This document shows positions 31,885 to 41,890 of a stretch of DNA of 64,000 nucleotides, in pieces. The notes below the pieces were generated by a model, which ran no database searches, was not told the origin of the DNA, and saw only the letters and a program-made list of their open reading frames with translations. The stretch comes from Hippasteria phrygiana. Lineage: Eukaryota > Echinodermata > Asteroidea > Valvatida > Goniasteridae. Location of the stretch: assembly GCA_037893225.1 (NCBI GenBank), contig JAZGUH010000412.1:1860001-1924000 (forward strand). Direction: 5' to 3'. Numbering within the stretch: position 1 is the first letter of the stretch; every line of letters begins with the position of its first letter. The translations under genes were made by a program, and so were the position numbers.

Positions 31885-32160
31885 GAACCATCCTCAATCC
31901 TCCAAAATCCTCCTGTGCTTCAATCACCATTCATCCTCAATCCTCCAAAATCCTTTGCTTCAATCACCATTCAATCACCATTCCTCCTCAATCCTCCAAA
32001 ATCCTCCTGTGCTTCAATCACCATTCCTCCTCAATCCTCTAAAATCCTCCGTGCTTCAATTACCATTCCTCCTTAATCCTCCAAAATCCTCCGGTGCTTC
32101 AATCACCATTCCTCCTAAATCCTCCAAAACCACCATGAGGATTTTGGAGGATTGAGGAGG
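31885..32160. repeat. Minisatellite of TCAATCCTCCAAAATCCTCC type ending in an inverted unit
   Basis: About six units made of CTTCAATCACCATTCCTCC and CAATCCTCCAAAATCC. The array ends with the inverted form GAGGATTTTGGAGGATTGAG, so the last copies can fold back. Confidence 0.75.
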
Positions 32161-32213
32161 GTTAGAGTTAACAAAATGTTTAAGGTTTTAATAGCAAAAT
32201 TACACGTTTTTAA

Positions 32214-32426
32214 CCCCTTGAGCACGGTATTTTACGGGAGATGTCGGGGTGTTGCGGCGGTTCTGGCAGCCAACCGAACCGCAACAATGTGTTTGTTCAG
32301 TCAAGCATGACATACACAATAATCCAACAATGGACTGAAACTGTAGAGAATGGCGTGTATAGACGTCATCCGGCCTGGTGGAAATTTTTTTGGGGGCATG
32401 TATAGACGTCATCCGGTTTCAAAGGG
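32214..32426. mobile_element. Small piggyBac-like MITE flanked by TTAA
   Basis: TTAA at 32210-32213 and 32427-32430, with inverted termini CCCCTTGAGCACGG and (complement) CCCTTTGAAACCGG. TTAA plus CCC termini is the piggyBac pattern. The interior repeats TATAGACGTCATCCGG twice. Confidence 0.65.
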
Positions 32427-32636
32427 TTAACTGTAAATATAGATCTATTTGTGTAATATTCTTCGCTTCATGTAAATGCTCTTGTATGTGTGTAAATATT
32501 CAGTTTTAATTAAAAATGTATGCAGGGCCCCAATTTAAACTTGTTTTAAACTGCTCGGGCACACACTGGATCAAGAAATGTATGTACATGTGATTAATAA
32601 ATGTCATTCATTTTGTTTGTTTTCAAATAATTGTAG

Positions 32637-32876
32637 GAATGGGAAGAACAAAAGCTGAGAAGCTGTTCGTCTATGTGAATCATGGGAACGTGCTTAAGGT
32701 GAAGTCCTTCCTAAAGAAATACCAGCATGATCGCCGACTGGATATAAATGCCATACTCCCAGGCCGGGGCTATCGGCAGAGGACCTTGCTGCACATCGCC
32801 TGTGCCAGTGGAGACGATGCCATGATGAGGATGCTTTTGAAGTACGGCGCCCAGGAAGACGTACAGGACAGTCATG
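32637..32876 (+). CDS. NFKBIL1: NFKBIL1 exon with ankyrin-type repeats
   Basis: The acceptor AATAATTGTAG precedes 32637 and the frame runs from the ATG at 32639, although an upstream exon may supply the true start. The segment reads FVYVNHGNVLKVKSFLKKY then TLLHIACASGDDAMMRMLL and KYGAQEDVQDSHGD, the helix-loop pattern of ankyrin repeats and the counterpart of LLRLGADPAHQDRHGDTALH in vertebrates. The donor used is uncertain. GTGACA after 32876 is in the right phase (1) for the next exon, but it would cut the conserved HGDTPLH turn. Without splicing the frame ends 49 nt later at a stop. A short unrecognised exon may therefore exist between 32930 and 33500. Confidence 0.8.
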
Positions 32877-33094
32877 GTGACACGCCGCTCTCACCTATGT
32901 ATACAGAGAGTGTTGCATGGCCATAAACATGGTGGGTGTTTTATCTGTCAATGTTAGGCAAAATAGAAAAACAACATGTTTTTGCATTCCTGTCAACGTC
33001 CTTTTGTTTTAAGGCTGGCTTATTTTTTGCCTTTTCCCCCTAAGGGAACATCTAAAGTGTTGAAATGCATGGAACGTTGCAATGGGAACGTTGC

Positions 33095-33297
33095 GCTGTT
33101 CCCACAGGGGAACACCCCGCTGTTCCCACAGGGGAACACCCGCTGTTCCCACAGGGGAACACCCACTGTTCCCACAGGGGAACACCCGCTGTTCCCACAG
33201 GGGAACACCCGCTGTTCCCACAGGGGAACACCCGCTGTTCCCACGTGGAACACCCGCTGTTCCCACGGGGAACACCCGCTGTTCCCACGGGAAAAAC
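33095..33297. repeat. Tandem array of palindromic 23-bp units in an NFKBIL1 intron
   Basis: About eight or nine units centred on the palindrome TGTTCCCACAGGGGAACA and linked by CCCGC. Every unit can form its own stem-loop. Six-frame translations of it (GNTRCSHR and similar) are artefacts. Confidence 0.9.
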
Positions 33298-33500
33298 CCA
33301 CCAAATTACTGTCTGGCAGGACCTAAAAAGTGAAAGTATTAAATAGGGCCTTTTTCTTGTTTGAAAAAAGATGTGATGCTAAACATGTTTCTTTTTATGC
33401 CTTACACCCAGAGGTTGAAATCAGACACAAATGTTCAGCCATTATCAGCTATTGATCTCACAGGGCATAGCAATTTCAATTTTGTTTTTATGATCTGCAG

Positions 33501-33634
33501 CTTTTGAGGACCTCGTGTTACCCATACTGGAAAAAAGCTGCCTGTCAAACTTACTGGACATTGCCAACAAGAGAGGGCGCACTTCAAGACAGTTGTTGAA
33601 GGAGGTGGCGCAGATGTCGCAGGACAGATTGGAG
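33501..33634 (+). CDS. NFKBIL1: NFKBIL1 exon 3 of those seen
   Basis: Bounded by TGATCTGCAG and a GTAGGA donor. The first two bases complete a codon begun in the previous exon; the exon then reads FEDLVLPILEKSCLSNLLDI, ANKRGRTSRQLLKE and MSQDRLE, ending in phase 0. AxxDxxLPxL followed by xNxxGxTxxQxL matches the vertebrate segment (YTDFFLPLLSRC ... IKNKDGETPGQIL), the end of the ankyrin region. The splice sites, phases and homology agree. Confidence 0.85.
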
Positions 33635-34009
33635 GTAGGATCATATGCCACTTCATGTCACCTATCCGAACAACCACCAAAGTGTATCTTTTATGTTTGG
33701 TGACACTTTGTGTTTAATGTTTAGTGAGCTTCTGTCATGTGCATCACATTCAAGGACATAAAGGCAACAGGGAATAGGCTCAACCCAATTTCAATAATTT
33801 AATATTTGAATATTCAAATTTTTATTTGATGGAATGTTCAAATATTTGACAGTTCCGGAAGGAGGATTTTCAGGCAACGAAATATGTACAAAAAGTACTC
33901 TAAAAAAATGTTAATTGCAAGTTCGCTCCGAACAAGGCTAAAGGCCACTGCACTTGGTATTGAGCTCCAAGAGCTTGCAAGTGGTAGGAATTAAGATTTA
34001 TCTTGAAGC

Positions 34010-34342
34010 AGGAAAGATAGTAAGATAAAGGGAAACCTGCACTAGGCAAAGAATTCCATAGAGATACAGAACGAGGGGGAAGCTATTGAAATAGTTTTTC
34101 ATTCTACATCAAGGTAAAGCTAGGTGGGAGCAGGCAGACAGCCAGGTTTCCCGCTTGAACACCCTAACTGGAGGAACCAAGCTGGACAAAGCCAGTGGAA
34201 CATTTATCATGAAAATATCTGTAGAACAGACTAGCAACAGATCTCTGGTGAGAGGGATCTCTGGTGATAGGGTGATTGTAAGGATGAATCCAGCTCTTTC
34301 CTAACCAATTTAACAATGCGCTTCTGCACTTTATCTACATGT
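34010..34342 (-). pseudogene. LINE reverse transcriptase C-terminal remnant in an NFKBIL1 intron
   Basis: On the minus strand, broken frames read LDKVQKRIVKLVRKEL, then SVASLFYRYFHDKCS, and SVSLWNSLPS. This is the tail typical of Jockey/CR1-like non-LTR elements (VQKR..., ASLSLFYRYFHG, ARLWNSLP). Only the last part of ORF2 is present, as in 5'-truncated LINEs, and it is decayed by frameshifts. Confidence 0.65.
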
Positions 34343-35102
34343 AGATGAGGGTGCTATTGAAGTCTTAATAATGCACTAAACTCCACATAATGATAATTAT
34401 ACATGTAATAGCTCCTCATTTTAGTAACTACTACTGGCAAGCAGTGATCTAATGAGGGTTTCAGCCTACATGCACAGATGTGACCTGCCACCACAAAATG
34501 AGCTTAAAGTTGCACTATAGCTTTCTGAGTTACAAGCAGAAACAAAAACATTTTTACAGAAAAGTCAGTTTTTGGATTTTAACAACTGTATATTAAAAAC
34601 ACAACTATTCTATCATATCCCAAAGTTATAAATCTGAATCAATTCTCGAAATAAATTGTCAAGGGGAATTCCTTTTTGAACACGGGTTAAAGTGTGCACA
34701 TGTCAAAAATGTTAAGCTTCGTTTTTGCAAAACAAGTGGGTCAAGACTCTGATAACTCGAAAAGCTTGTATTGGGGCTAGAAATGAGATACAACATGTAC
34801 GACAACACACAATATATCAAACTAACCCTCCTATACTTATAACACCAACTCTCACAGTTTGTGTGTGTTTTAATCTGTCATTTGATAGGTTTTGATCTGT
34901 GCAACAGCTGGGTCGATTTTGGCCCTGAGAACAGGAGGGGTTAAAGCTTTTTAACCTGTACTTTCAGGAAATTCCATAATCTTGATTTTTCAAATGTTGC
35001 TACTTTCCGCCCATTTTGTGGTAACAGGTCACAAATGATGGTTCTGACTTTTGGACAAGAACATACATTCCTTACTTTTTCCTGACTTCTTTCTGTAAAC
35101 AG

Positions 35103-35244
35103 CGACGGATCATAGAATTAGAGGAGAGGGAAGAGGAGGAGGCTAGACGGAAAGAGGAAGCAGAATGGCATTCCAGACTTCAAGATGAATGGGCAGATGA
35201 CATGGCCGGGACGTTTGGCCACAACTCATCATCGGATGACATAG
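35103..35244 (+). CDS. NFKBIL1: NFKBIL1 exon 4 of those seen, acidic/basic segment
   Basis: Acceptor TTCTTTCTGTAAACAG, donor G|GTAGGG. The frame is RRIIELEEREEEEARRKEE followed by AEWHSRLQDEWADDM and FGHNSSSDDI, ending in phase 1. The EW-x-x-x-L-x-D-E-W pattern corresponds to the vertebrate EREWRQKLQGELEDEWQEV block. The charged stretch probably forms a single helix. Confidence 0.88.
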
Positions 35245-36596
35245 GTAGGGCTGCGAAAGGAGTTGAAAACTTCCCAGAAAAAAAAAAATACTGGAAATTT
35301 TCCATGGAAAGTTTTGGGAATTTTCATGGGGGGACATTACATTTTTGAATGTTGGGGAATTTTCGTGTAACATTATAAACTGGTAAAATGCCACTTCAGG
35401 TCAAAAGTATCAATAATATGATGTTCCATAGCACTTTTCACATAAATAGAAAGCATTTGCATGTTCTGCTGCTTGTATGGGGCCTTCATGACCCTCCAGG
35501 GCCATTAATTGACTGGTAAAGATTTGGACGTCAAATTTGTATTATTTCCACCAAAATACTAAAAAGGGATACATTTCAACTTTGTATTTCATTTACGTGC
35601 ACACAGTGCAAAATGTGCATGGTGTGTGTGCACGTCCAAGCTACATGGCTTGTCAGCCATATGCCTATACATGTATATCCACACAAGAGATACAACTTAA
35701 GCCCAAAATAAACAGTTCTGCTTCCGATAACATGGCATTGAAAAAAGGGTAGGTAGGCTAGGAAAAACCTTTTTTGGCACTTTTTTTGGTGCTGATCATA
35801 TGTAAGTATCTATGTGTCGTCAAGGTTTAAGGGTAGTATTTACAGCATTGATGTTTTTTGTTTTTGTTTTTTTACTTACTTTTTTCCCGAAAACAAAATT
35901 AGGGCGGGCCATTAGAATAGGGTAGGTAGGGTAACCGGAAGCAGAACTATTTTTGTTTTGGGCCATACTATTCTTGTACATTGGTATTTGCTATCATGGA
36001 TTTGCCTTTTGTAAGTGAGCTTCAAGCTAAGAAGAACCGGTTCCAACACGTTATGTTTAACCCTGACCCCCCAGGCTTGTGCACTAAGCAGAATACCTAA
36101 CCTATCACACATATGTGAATGTACTGATGAACCTGCCATAGTCCAACAGGCCGTGCAAAGGGTACTGGGTATGCCAAACTCAAACACCCCCTGTACTGTT
36201 TGATTTTGATGGACTTAGGACATGAGGCCCTGAGCAATGTTTTCCGATGTGTTGCCTTATAAACCCTTGTGTTTCCCCCATCTAAGCACAGTCTAACACC
36301 TAGTACCACTAGCCAGTCACTGCACTGGGCCACCACTGTGTCCCCACTCATTCAAAATCCAACACAATCACCCTGAATCTTTGTTACTCAGTCTAAAAAA
36401 GTCCAACAGCATTTTTCATAATGTTTGGTACTGAACCATCCTAAACTTGGCAAAACCTACTGTTGGGGTTTGATGGGCTTGGGGTAATTAGGATTAAACA
36501 AACTCCCAGTTGATATTAAACGAAGGTTTCAATGACAAACTCGGTGTAGTGTAACTGTATCGGGTATTTATGAATGATAGATGTATTTATTATCAG

Positions 36597-37144
36597 GTTA
36601 CACTGGGCTTAGCCAGGAGTCTTTTGATGACTGGGCAACGAGGATAGCAGCAGCAATACTACGATGCTTGCTCTGAATGCAGTCACAGCAGGAAGCAAGC
36701 AGAGGACAGAGAAAAACGCCAAGAGGAGAAGCGCAACTTCCAACGGAAGCTGGAAGAGGAGCACGAGAAATACCACGCTCAGAGCGGCTGCGACAGAAAC
36801 TTGCCAGGCAAAAAGCCCATTACCTACAGCGAAGTGGTGAGGTGTTTGGCTATGCCGAAGGTCCGGAGCCCACTACTGAGCTGGGATTCGAAGACGTGCC
36901 GTGGCCGTGCTGCAGTGGCGACGCCGAGAGGATGATGCAGGTGCTGATGTGCGACGTAGACAAGGATGCCCACCCGGAGCTGAAGAAGTTTGTACGCTCG
37001 CAACAACTGCTGTGGCATCCGGATAAGTTTTTGCAGAAGTGTGGCAGCAGGTTGGTGGAGGCCGACCGGGCCAGGATCATGGAGAGAGTGACCCAGCTAT
37101 CACAGGCACTGAACCAGTTGGTGGATGACGAAAATACCAAGTGA
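36597..37144 (+). CDS. NFKBIL1: NFKBIL1 last exon with J-like domain; two compensating frame breaks
   Basis: Acceptor TTTATTATCAG. The exon opens in phase (GGT from the joined codon) with YTGLSQESFDDWATRIA. From about 36648 to 36775 the sensible frame is shifted (QQQYYDACSECSHSRKQAED..., a Glu/Arg/Lys-rich helix), then returns to the first frame for SERLRQKLARQKAHYLQRSG, GFEDVPWPC, LWHPDKFLQKCG, RIMERVTQLSQALNQLV and a stop at 37142. HPD in WHPDKF is the hallmark of the J-like domain at the end of NFKBIL1. In the outer frame a TGA at 36674 blocks translation, so at least one indel here is an assembly error, an allele or real decay. Strong conservation on both sides favours an error or very recent damage. 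Confidence 0.85.
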
Positions 37145-37441
37145 TGATTGGATGCTGGCCCTTTAGAGGATCTGTTTTGTACTGACTCTTGAGGTATACT
37201 CCTCAATAGACCTACAACGTAATAACAGTACACTGTGTTTACCCTGTTGCACTCTCATAGCCAGGTGTGGACGGAACAGCGCGCTGTGGTATCACAGCAT
37301 GCATTTTAGTTCATACAAGTTGAAATCAGGTCCATTTCTGCCTGTTATGCAAAAAAATACAAAGACTGTGTTTTTCAAACTCATAGGGAAACAACAGTGG
37401 TTTCCTTCAGGTCCCTAGTACAAAGTAAAAATACTCTTCAA

Positions 37442-37447
37442 AATAAA
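37442..37447 (+). terminator. Candidate polyadenylation signal of NFKBIL1
   Basis: AATAAA about 300 nt after the stop codon, the first clear one on the plus strand. Confidence 0.4.
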
Positions 37448-37898
37448 CATCTGTACATTTCATCGGAGAAACCATACACTACGATGTGGTAATCTTTCTG
37501 CATGTGCCCACTTGGCAAACGTGGCACAGACAGAATGCTGTCATTACTTGGCACAGCCCATGATGTAGGTATTAACCCTGGAGCGTAGTAGCGAATTAGG
37601 TATTCAGTTACAGGGCATGCTACTGAACTTCAATCCCTTCTAAAGTGTTTATGGATACACACTATCAGGGCCGCAAGAAAAGAAGTTGTTACCCATCCCC
37701 CATATTTTTTGGCCCATTTTCCCCCCAATTTGTCTCAGTACAAAGAATGTGCCATAGGTATAAACCATGTTGGATTTTGACAGGTTCATGACACCTCCCA
37801 GTAAAAGTACCACAGGGGTTACGGATAAATGATTAAAATTGAACGGTCTACATTCAAATTGAACAGATAAGAACGTACCTGATATGACAAAACCTTAA

Positions 37899-38844
37899 AG
37901 GAACCATGCTCCTCAAATTGACCAGATCACATATTATTTCATAAATAAATTCATTTATATGTATTAAATGTGAATTAAAAGCCAAACTGGTTTAAGCGAA
38001 GTTTTAGTGTGATTATTTGCCGCTCAAAAATTGACCCCCCCTTTTTGAAATTTGTTGAGACTCAAATTGAGGGCGCTGTTCGTGACGTAGACCGAGGCAC
38101 CGATATTCATGGATCGACTCGATAGTCTGGACCCGGCCCGTATACACACACTAGGTCTACACGTGCAATTTCGTAAGTTGCAACAACAACTAACATCGAA
38201 CTTACCCTGATTTTCTCCCTTTTAGCGAAGGCTCCTCGGGGAATGGGCCGTTTAACTGCTTTCGCCTTTATCTTACTCACATCTGGGAACTTTGTTGGGA
38301 TGGCAGTGGACTTGAGCATATTTTTAATGGTCATCCCAAAGGATTTGAAAATACCAGTATCGAAACACGACGGCTCAAAGTGGTCGCTACATAACGCTGA
38401 ACAGCTGCTGGGCCGGACCTCTTTGCTCTTGTCACCTTCACTTTCGCCGTCCGAATTCTCCGATATTTCGCTTCAGTTGGAAATACATGAAGGCTTACTC
38501 CACCCGTCGTTGTTTTGCTGCACCCAGCAGCCACACACCTTGTCGGTATGGCCGAAAAACCACTATATTTTGCTTAGATTTTGGACGAAGAATTTTCGCC
38601 GTACAATGTACACACAATGCATACCCGTGATGAATGGGTAATGTGCCTCGATCTACGTCACACACTTATGTTAATGAGGGTCCCACTCAGGGGGCGGAGT
38701 AGCTTGGACAAACATTTTCAAAAATTGTTTTATCATATTTAATCTGGGAAATAATTGTCTCTGGACACAAAATATCATTGTCAAGATAATACTTTGTTGT
38801 TTTAGGCAGGAATAATGCAATATAAATCCTATATCATGTTTCCT
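37899..38844 (-). mobile_element. TTAA-flanked THAP element, copy 2 (inverted)
   Basis: TTAA at 37895-37898 and 38845-38848, with termini AGGAACCATG and the complement of AGGAAACATG. It is collinear in reverse with 20312-21253, including the CCCGGCC/CTACGTCA blocks and the THAP exon. Confidence 0.72.
38230..38549 (-). pseudogene. THAP-domain ORF, copy 2, start codon lost
   Basis: On the minus strand the segment matching MPTRCVAARC starts with ATA in place of ATG (38549-38547). The domain reads CSKTTTGGVSLHVFPTEAKY and RIRTAKVKVTRA; then a 1-nt deletion near 38420 shifts the frame before CSDHFEPSCF. The end (NMLKSTAIPTKFPDVSK) keeps the AVPTIF-like box that copy 1 reads out of frame. The two copies thus carry different lesions, and neither encodes a full domain. 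Confidence 0.65.
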
Positions 38845-38849
38845 TTAAC

Positions 38850-39173
38850 CCTGACCCTGCTAAAACACGAAAATTGTGTTATCTCCATGTAGAACAGAAA
38901 AAAAAAACTTTTCATCTATTGAATTACATGTAGGAACACTTTCTCTGTTCCAATGATTTGTTTAATCTACTCGAAAATAGCTATAATCTTTTCAATAGCC
39001 GTTGCATGTGTTTGAAAACCTTTAGAATTAAAAGACTGGAGTGGACTTAACTATGTCACCTCATCCAAGTCACTGCCTTGGGGGGGGGGGGGGGGGGGAC
39101 TCAAATGGTTCAGAAATGTGTCAATTTTGGGACAGTAACACTGTCGACGACATCGGGGCCCGCTCTATATATA
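38850..39173. other. Unassigned, with an 18-nt G tract
   Basis: No gene seen. A run of about 18 G lies at 39081-39098. Confidence 0.4.
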
Positions 39174-39268
39174 GTCCCCCGTCTCATTGGTTCCCCCCCC
39201 CCCCCCCCCCGCGTCCCCCGTCTCATTGGTCCCCCATCTCATTGGTTCCCCGTCTCATTGGTCCCCCT
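39174..39268 (-). repeat. Short inverted counterpart of the GC-box/CCAAT array
   Basis: TAGTCCCCCGTCTCATTGG, a long C run, then three further CTCATTGG units. This is the reverse orientation of the array at 39646-40377, and both start from the word ATAGTCCCCCG or its complement. Confidence 0.8.
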
Positions 39269-39324
39269 TTTAATAAATGGATTATATTATTTTTAAAGGG
39301 GAACTGACTAGGTCAATTTGAATA

Positions 39325-39434
39325 CATTTTCAAAGTGAACAAAAAAACTGGCAGGAGCGGGATTCGAACCTGCGACCTCGAGGTCGCCGGTTCGAATCCC
39401 GCTCCTGCCAGTTTCTTTGTTCACTTTGAAAATG
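39325..39434. repeat. Head-to-head palindrome of SINE 3' halves
   Basis: Two 55-nt arms, each the B box, CCCGCTCCTGCCAG and TTTGTTCACTTTGAAAATG of the tRNA-derived SINE, meet at GACCTC|GAGGTC. Only two positions differ between the arms. The A-box half is missing from both. Confidence 0.9.
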
Positions 39435-39645
39435 GATTATATTTAATCAGCTATCTGAAGTATATTTAGTTGTTGACTGCCGTCATCTGACCTTTAGTGA
39501 CGCCAATCGGTCTTTGTATGATTTCTCTTTCAGTTCATGCAGTTCATGCACTAGCTTAGTAATCAATTAACTAATTATTATTTAGTGATTAATTAATTAA
39601 TTAATTAATTTCTGCATGGGCTGTTGAGAAGAAGGAACTACAAAA

Positions 39646-40377
39646 GGGGGACCAATGAGGCGGGGGACCAATGAGGCGGGGGACCAATGAGGCGGGGGAC
39701 CAATGAGGCGGGGGACCAATGAGGCGGGGGACCAATGAGGCGGGGGACCAATGAGGCGGGGGACCAATGAGGCGGGGGACCAATGAGGCGGGGGACCAAT
39801 GAGGCGGGGGACCAATGAGGCGGGGGACCAATGAGGCGGGGGACCAATAATGAGGCGGGGGACCAATGAGGCGGGGGACCAATGAGGCGGGGGACCAATG
39901 AGGCGGGGGACCAATAATGAGGCGGGGGACCAATAATGAGGCGGGGGACCAATAATGAGGCGGGGGACCAATAATGAGGCGGGGGACCAATAATGAGGCG
40001 GGGGACCAATAATGAGGCGGGGGACCAATAATGAGGCGGGGGACCAATAATGAGGCGGGGGACCAATAATGAGGCGGGGGACCAATAATGAGGCGGGGGA
40101 CCAATAATGAGGCGGGGGACCAATAATGAGGCGGGGGACCAATAATGAGGCGGGGGACCAATAATGAGGCGGGGGACCAATAATGAGGCGGGGGACCAAT
40201 AATGAGGCGGGGGACCAATAATGAGGCGGGGGACCAATAATGAGGCGGGGGACCAATAATGAGGCGGGGGACCAATAATGAGGCGGGGGACCAATAATGA
40301 GGCGGGGGACCAATGAGGCGGGGGACCAATGAGGCGGGGGACCAATGAGGCGGGGGACCAATGAGGCGGGGGACTAT
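39646..40377 (+). repeat. Minisatellite of GC-box plus CCAAT units, about 43 copies
   Basis: 16-bp units (GAGGCGGGGGACCAAT) occur in the outer parts and 19-bp units (GAGGCGGGGGACCAATAAT) in the middle. Roughly 13 short, one long, four short, about 20 long and four or five short are arranged in blocks. Each unit contains GGCGGGG and CCAAT. The three long minus-strand frames (PRLIGPPPHW) are artefacts. Confidence 0.92.
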
Positions 40378-40544
40378 AGACATAATCCCACGACATCAAC
40401 CATCAAGAAATTGATTTTCAATTGAATGTCACTCACTCACAGACCATCCACTTTCATGCTTCTGCTTCTGCTTTATACTGCAACAATCTCCTCGCAGGGA
40501 TATATGAAGTTGCAGGCGCGACGTGGCAGTGACAGACAATGATT

Positions 40545-40870
40545 TTAGTAATATCCCCCTTTAACAGTTAATGAAATGTTGAGCCTATTAAGATGAGCTT
40601 TGAATATATCGACTGACTTAGATTCTCTGATGTCCGGTGTAAGAAGATTCCATTGAGTAGTTGTTCTTGGTAGGAAAGAAAACTTAAGTCTTTTTTCACT
40701 GCCTAATGAGTAAATGAAATTTAAGACGATTTCCGTGTTTCTATTTGGGATCCTTCTGATACAGACTGATACTGATCTGTATCAATTGCAACCAAGTGGT
40801 GAATAGACTTGTAGAGTAGAGTCAATCTAGAGATAGTTCTACGCTCCTCCATGCCTTAACCCTTGTGGTT
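40545..40870 (-). pseudogene. LINE reverse transcriptase C-terminal remnant
   Basis: The minus strand reads EERRTISRLTLLYKSIHHLV and, after a shift, SFLPRTTTQWNLLTPDI with ESKSVDIFKAHL before a TAA at 40547. The pattern RRxxSRLTLLYK...FFPRTxxxWNxLP...SxDxFKxxL is the usual C-terminus of CR1/Jockey-like ORF2. Confidence 0.7.
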
Positions 40871-41635
40871 AAATGGAGTTTGTCTTGATGCACTGAATAG
40901 CCGATGGTATTGTTTTGATTATTTACCATGATCGGGAGTATAATGCGGTGCACGCACGCAGACAAGTGCATTCGTTGAGGACCAAAATGGGGGGGGGGGG
41001 GGGGGGGGGGGGGGTCGCGGATTGAATTACATTTTGAAAAATTTGACAATATTTTTAAAAGTGTTTTTACTTGGTAGTTTTCGACACTCAACTTTAAATA
41101 TTAGATACGCCTGGCTAATTAAAGGGGATAAGTTGATTGCTTATAGAAATTCTGCGTTATTTTGTATTTTTTCTATAAATTGAAATTGATAGTCTGATTT
41201 TTTTTCATGTATGGAAATTGTGGTTTCGAATCTCGATTGAGGTCGAGTAATTTAACTCAAACAACCCTATCAGTATAAGTTTGCAACAATACACGTGTAA
41301 CATGCACCGTACTTGTCATTATAAATGATGCCAGTACATAATAAGGGAATAAATATGTGCTGGGCCGGTTTATGTTTAAAACCGCCTTGGGGCCTGGGCG
41401 CTTGATAATGACCCGAGCCGAAGGCAAAAACCACCGAAAATTATAAATTTCCAATGATTTTATTTAATTTGTTTTACCTTGGTTTGTAAAACACCCCTTC
41501 AGCTATTTAATGGTTCGTGCCACGCGCGAGTAGTGGTAAACATGTCCTTATATGGAAATTAACGCGCGCGCGACGCGCTCGCCAGGTGGTGCAGATCAGA
41601 ACGCAGCAGTGCCGGTGTAGCGTGAAATTATGGAC

Positions 41636-41890
41636 TCTTAATACGGACGCATCGGTAGTATTGCGCTTGCGTTATTAGGAGAGTGACTGGTCGCTCGAGT
41701 GTTCAACCAATAAAATGGACCAGATTTTGTAGGACTCTACATTTCGTGTGACACCGGTAAAAATGTTTAAAACCGCGCCGTGTTTAAACAACTTCCAGCC
41801 GTGTTTAAACAACCGTTTAAACACACCCACGTGACAGGCTCTCGACCAATAGGGATAGTGAAACTCGCTGAGGCATTTATGAATAATGTT
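41636..41890 (+). repeat. Third, partial arm of the fold-back element family
   Basis: It shares with 26780-27005 the words CATCGGTAGTATTGCG, ACCAATAAAA, GGACCAGATTT, CCACGTGAC and GGCTCTCGACCAATAGG, but has no minisatellite. TTTAAACA is repeated three times here. Confidence 0.7.

Larger units (their letters stand above)
32637..37447 (+). other. NFKBIL1: NFKBIL1 orthologue, gene span of recognisable exons
   Basis: Four plus-strand exons (32637-32876, 33501-33634, 35103-35244, 36597-37144) join in phase and reproduce the order of NF-kappa-B inhibitor-like protein 1: an ankyrin-type repeat region, a Glu/Arg-rich segment with a conserved Trp block, and a C-terminal J-like domain with an HPD motif. 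The vertebrate protein is a nuclear protein linked to innate immune signalling and mRNA processing; the role here is inferred by orthology. A 5' exon lies upstream and was not found. The introns hold a minisatellite (33095-33297) and a LINE tail (34010-34342). The last exon has two compensating frame breaks. Confidence 0.88.

Noticed and set aside
39597..40399. Three overlapping minus-strand frames of about 250 residues (PRLIGPPPHWSPAS repeats)
   Set aside because: All three frames of one strand are open because the unit lacks stop words. The array is non-coding.
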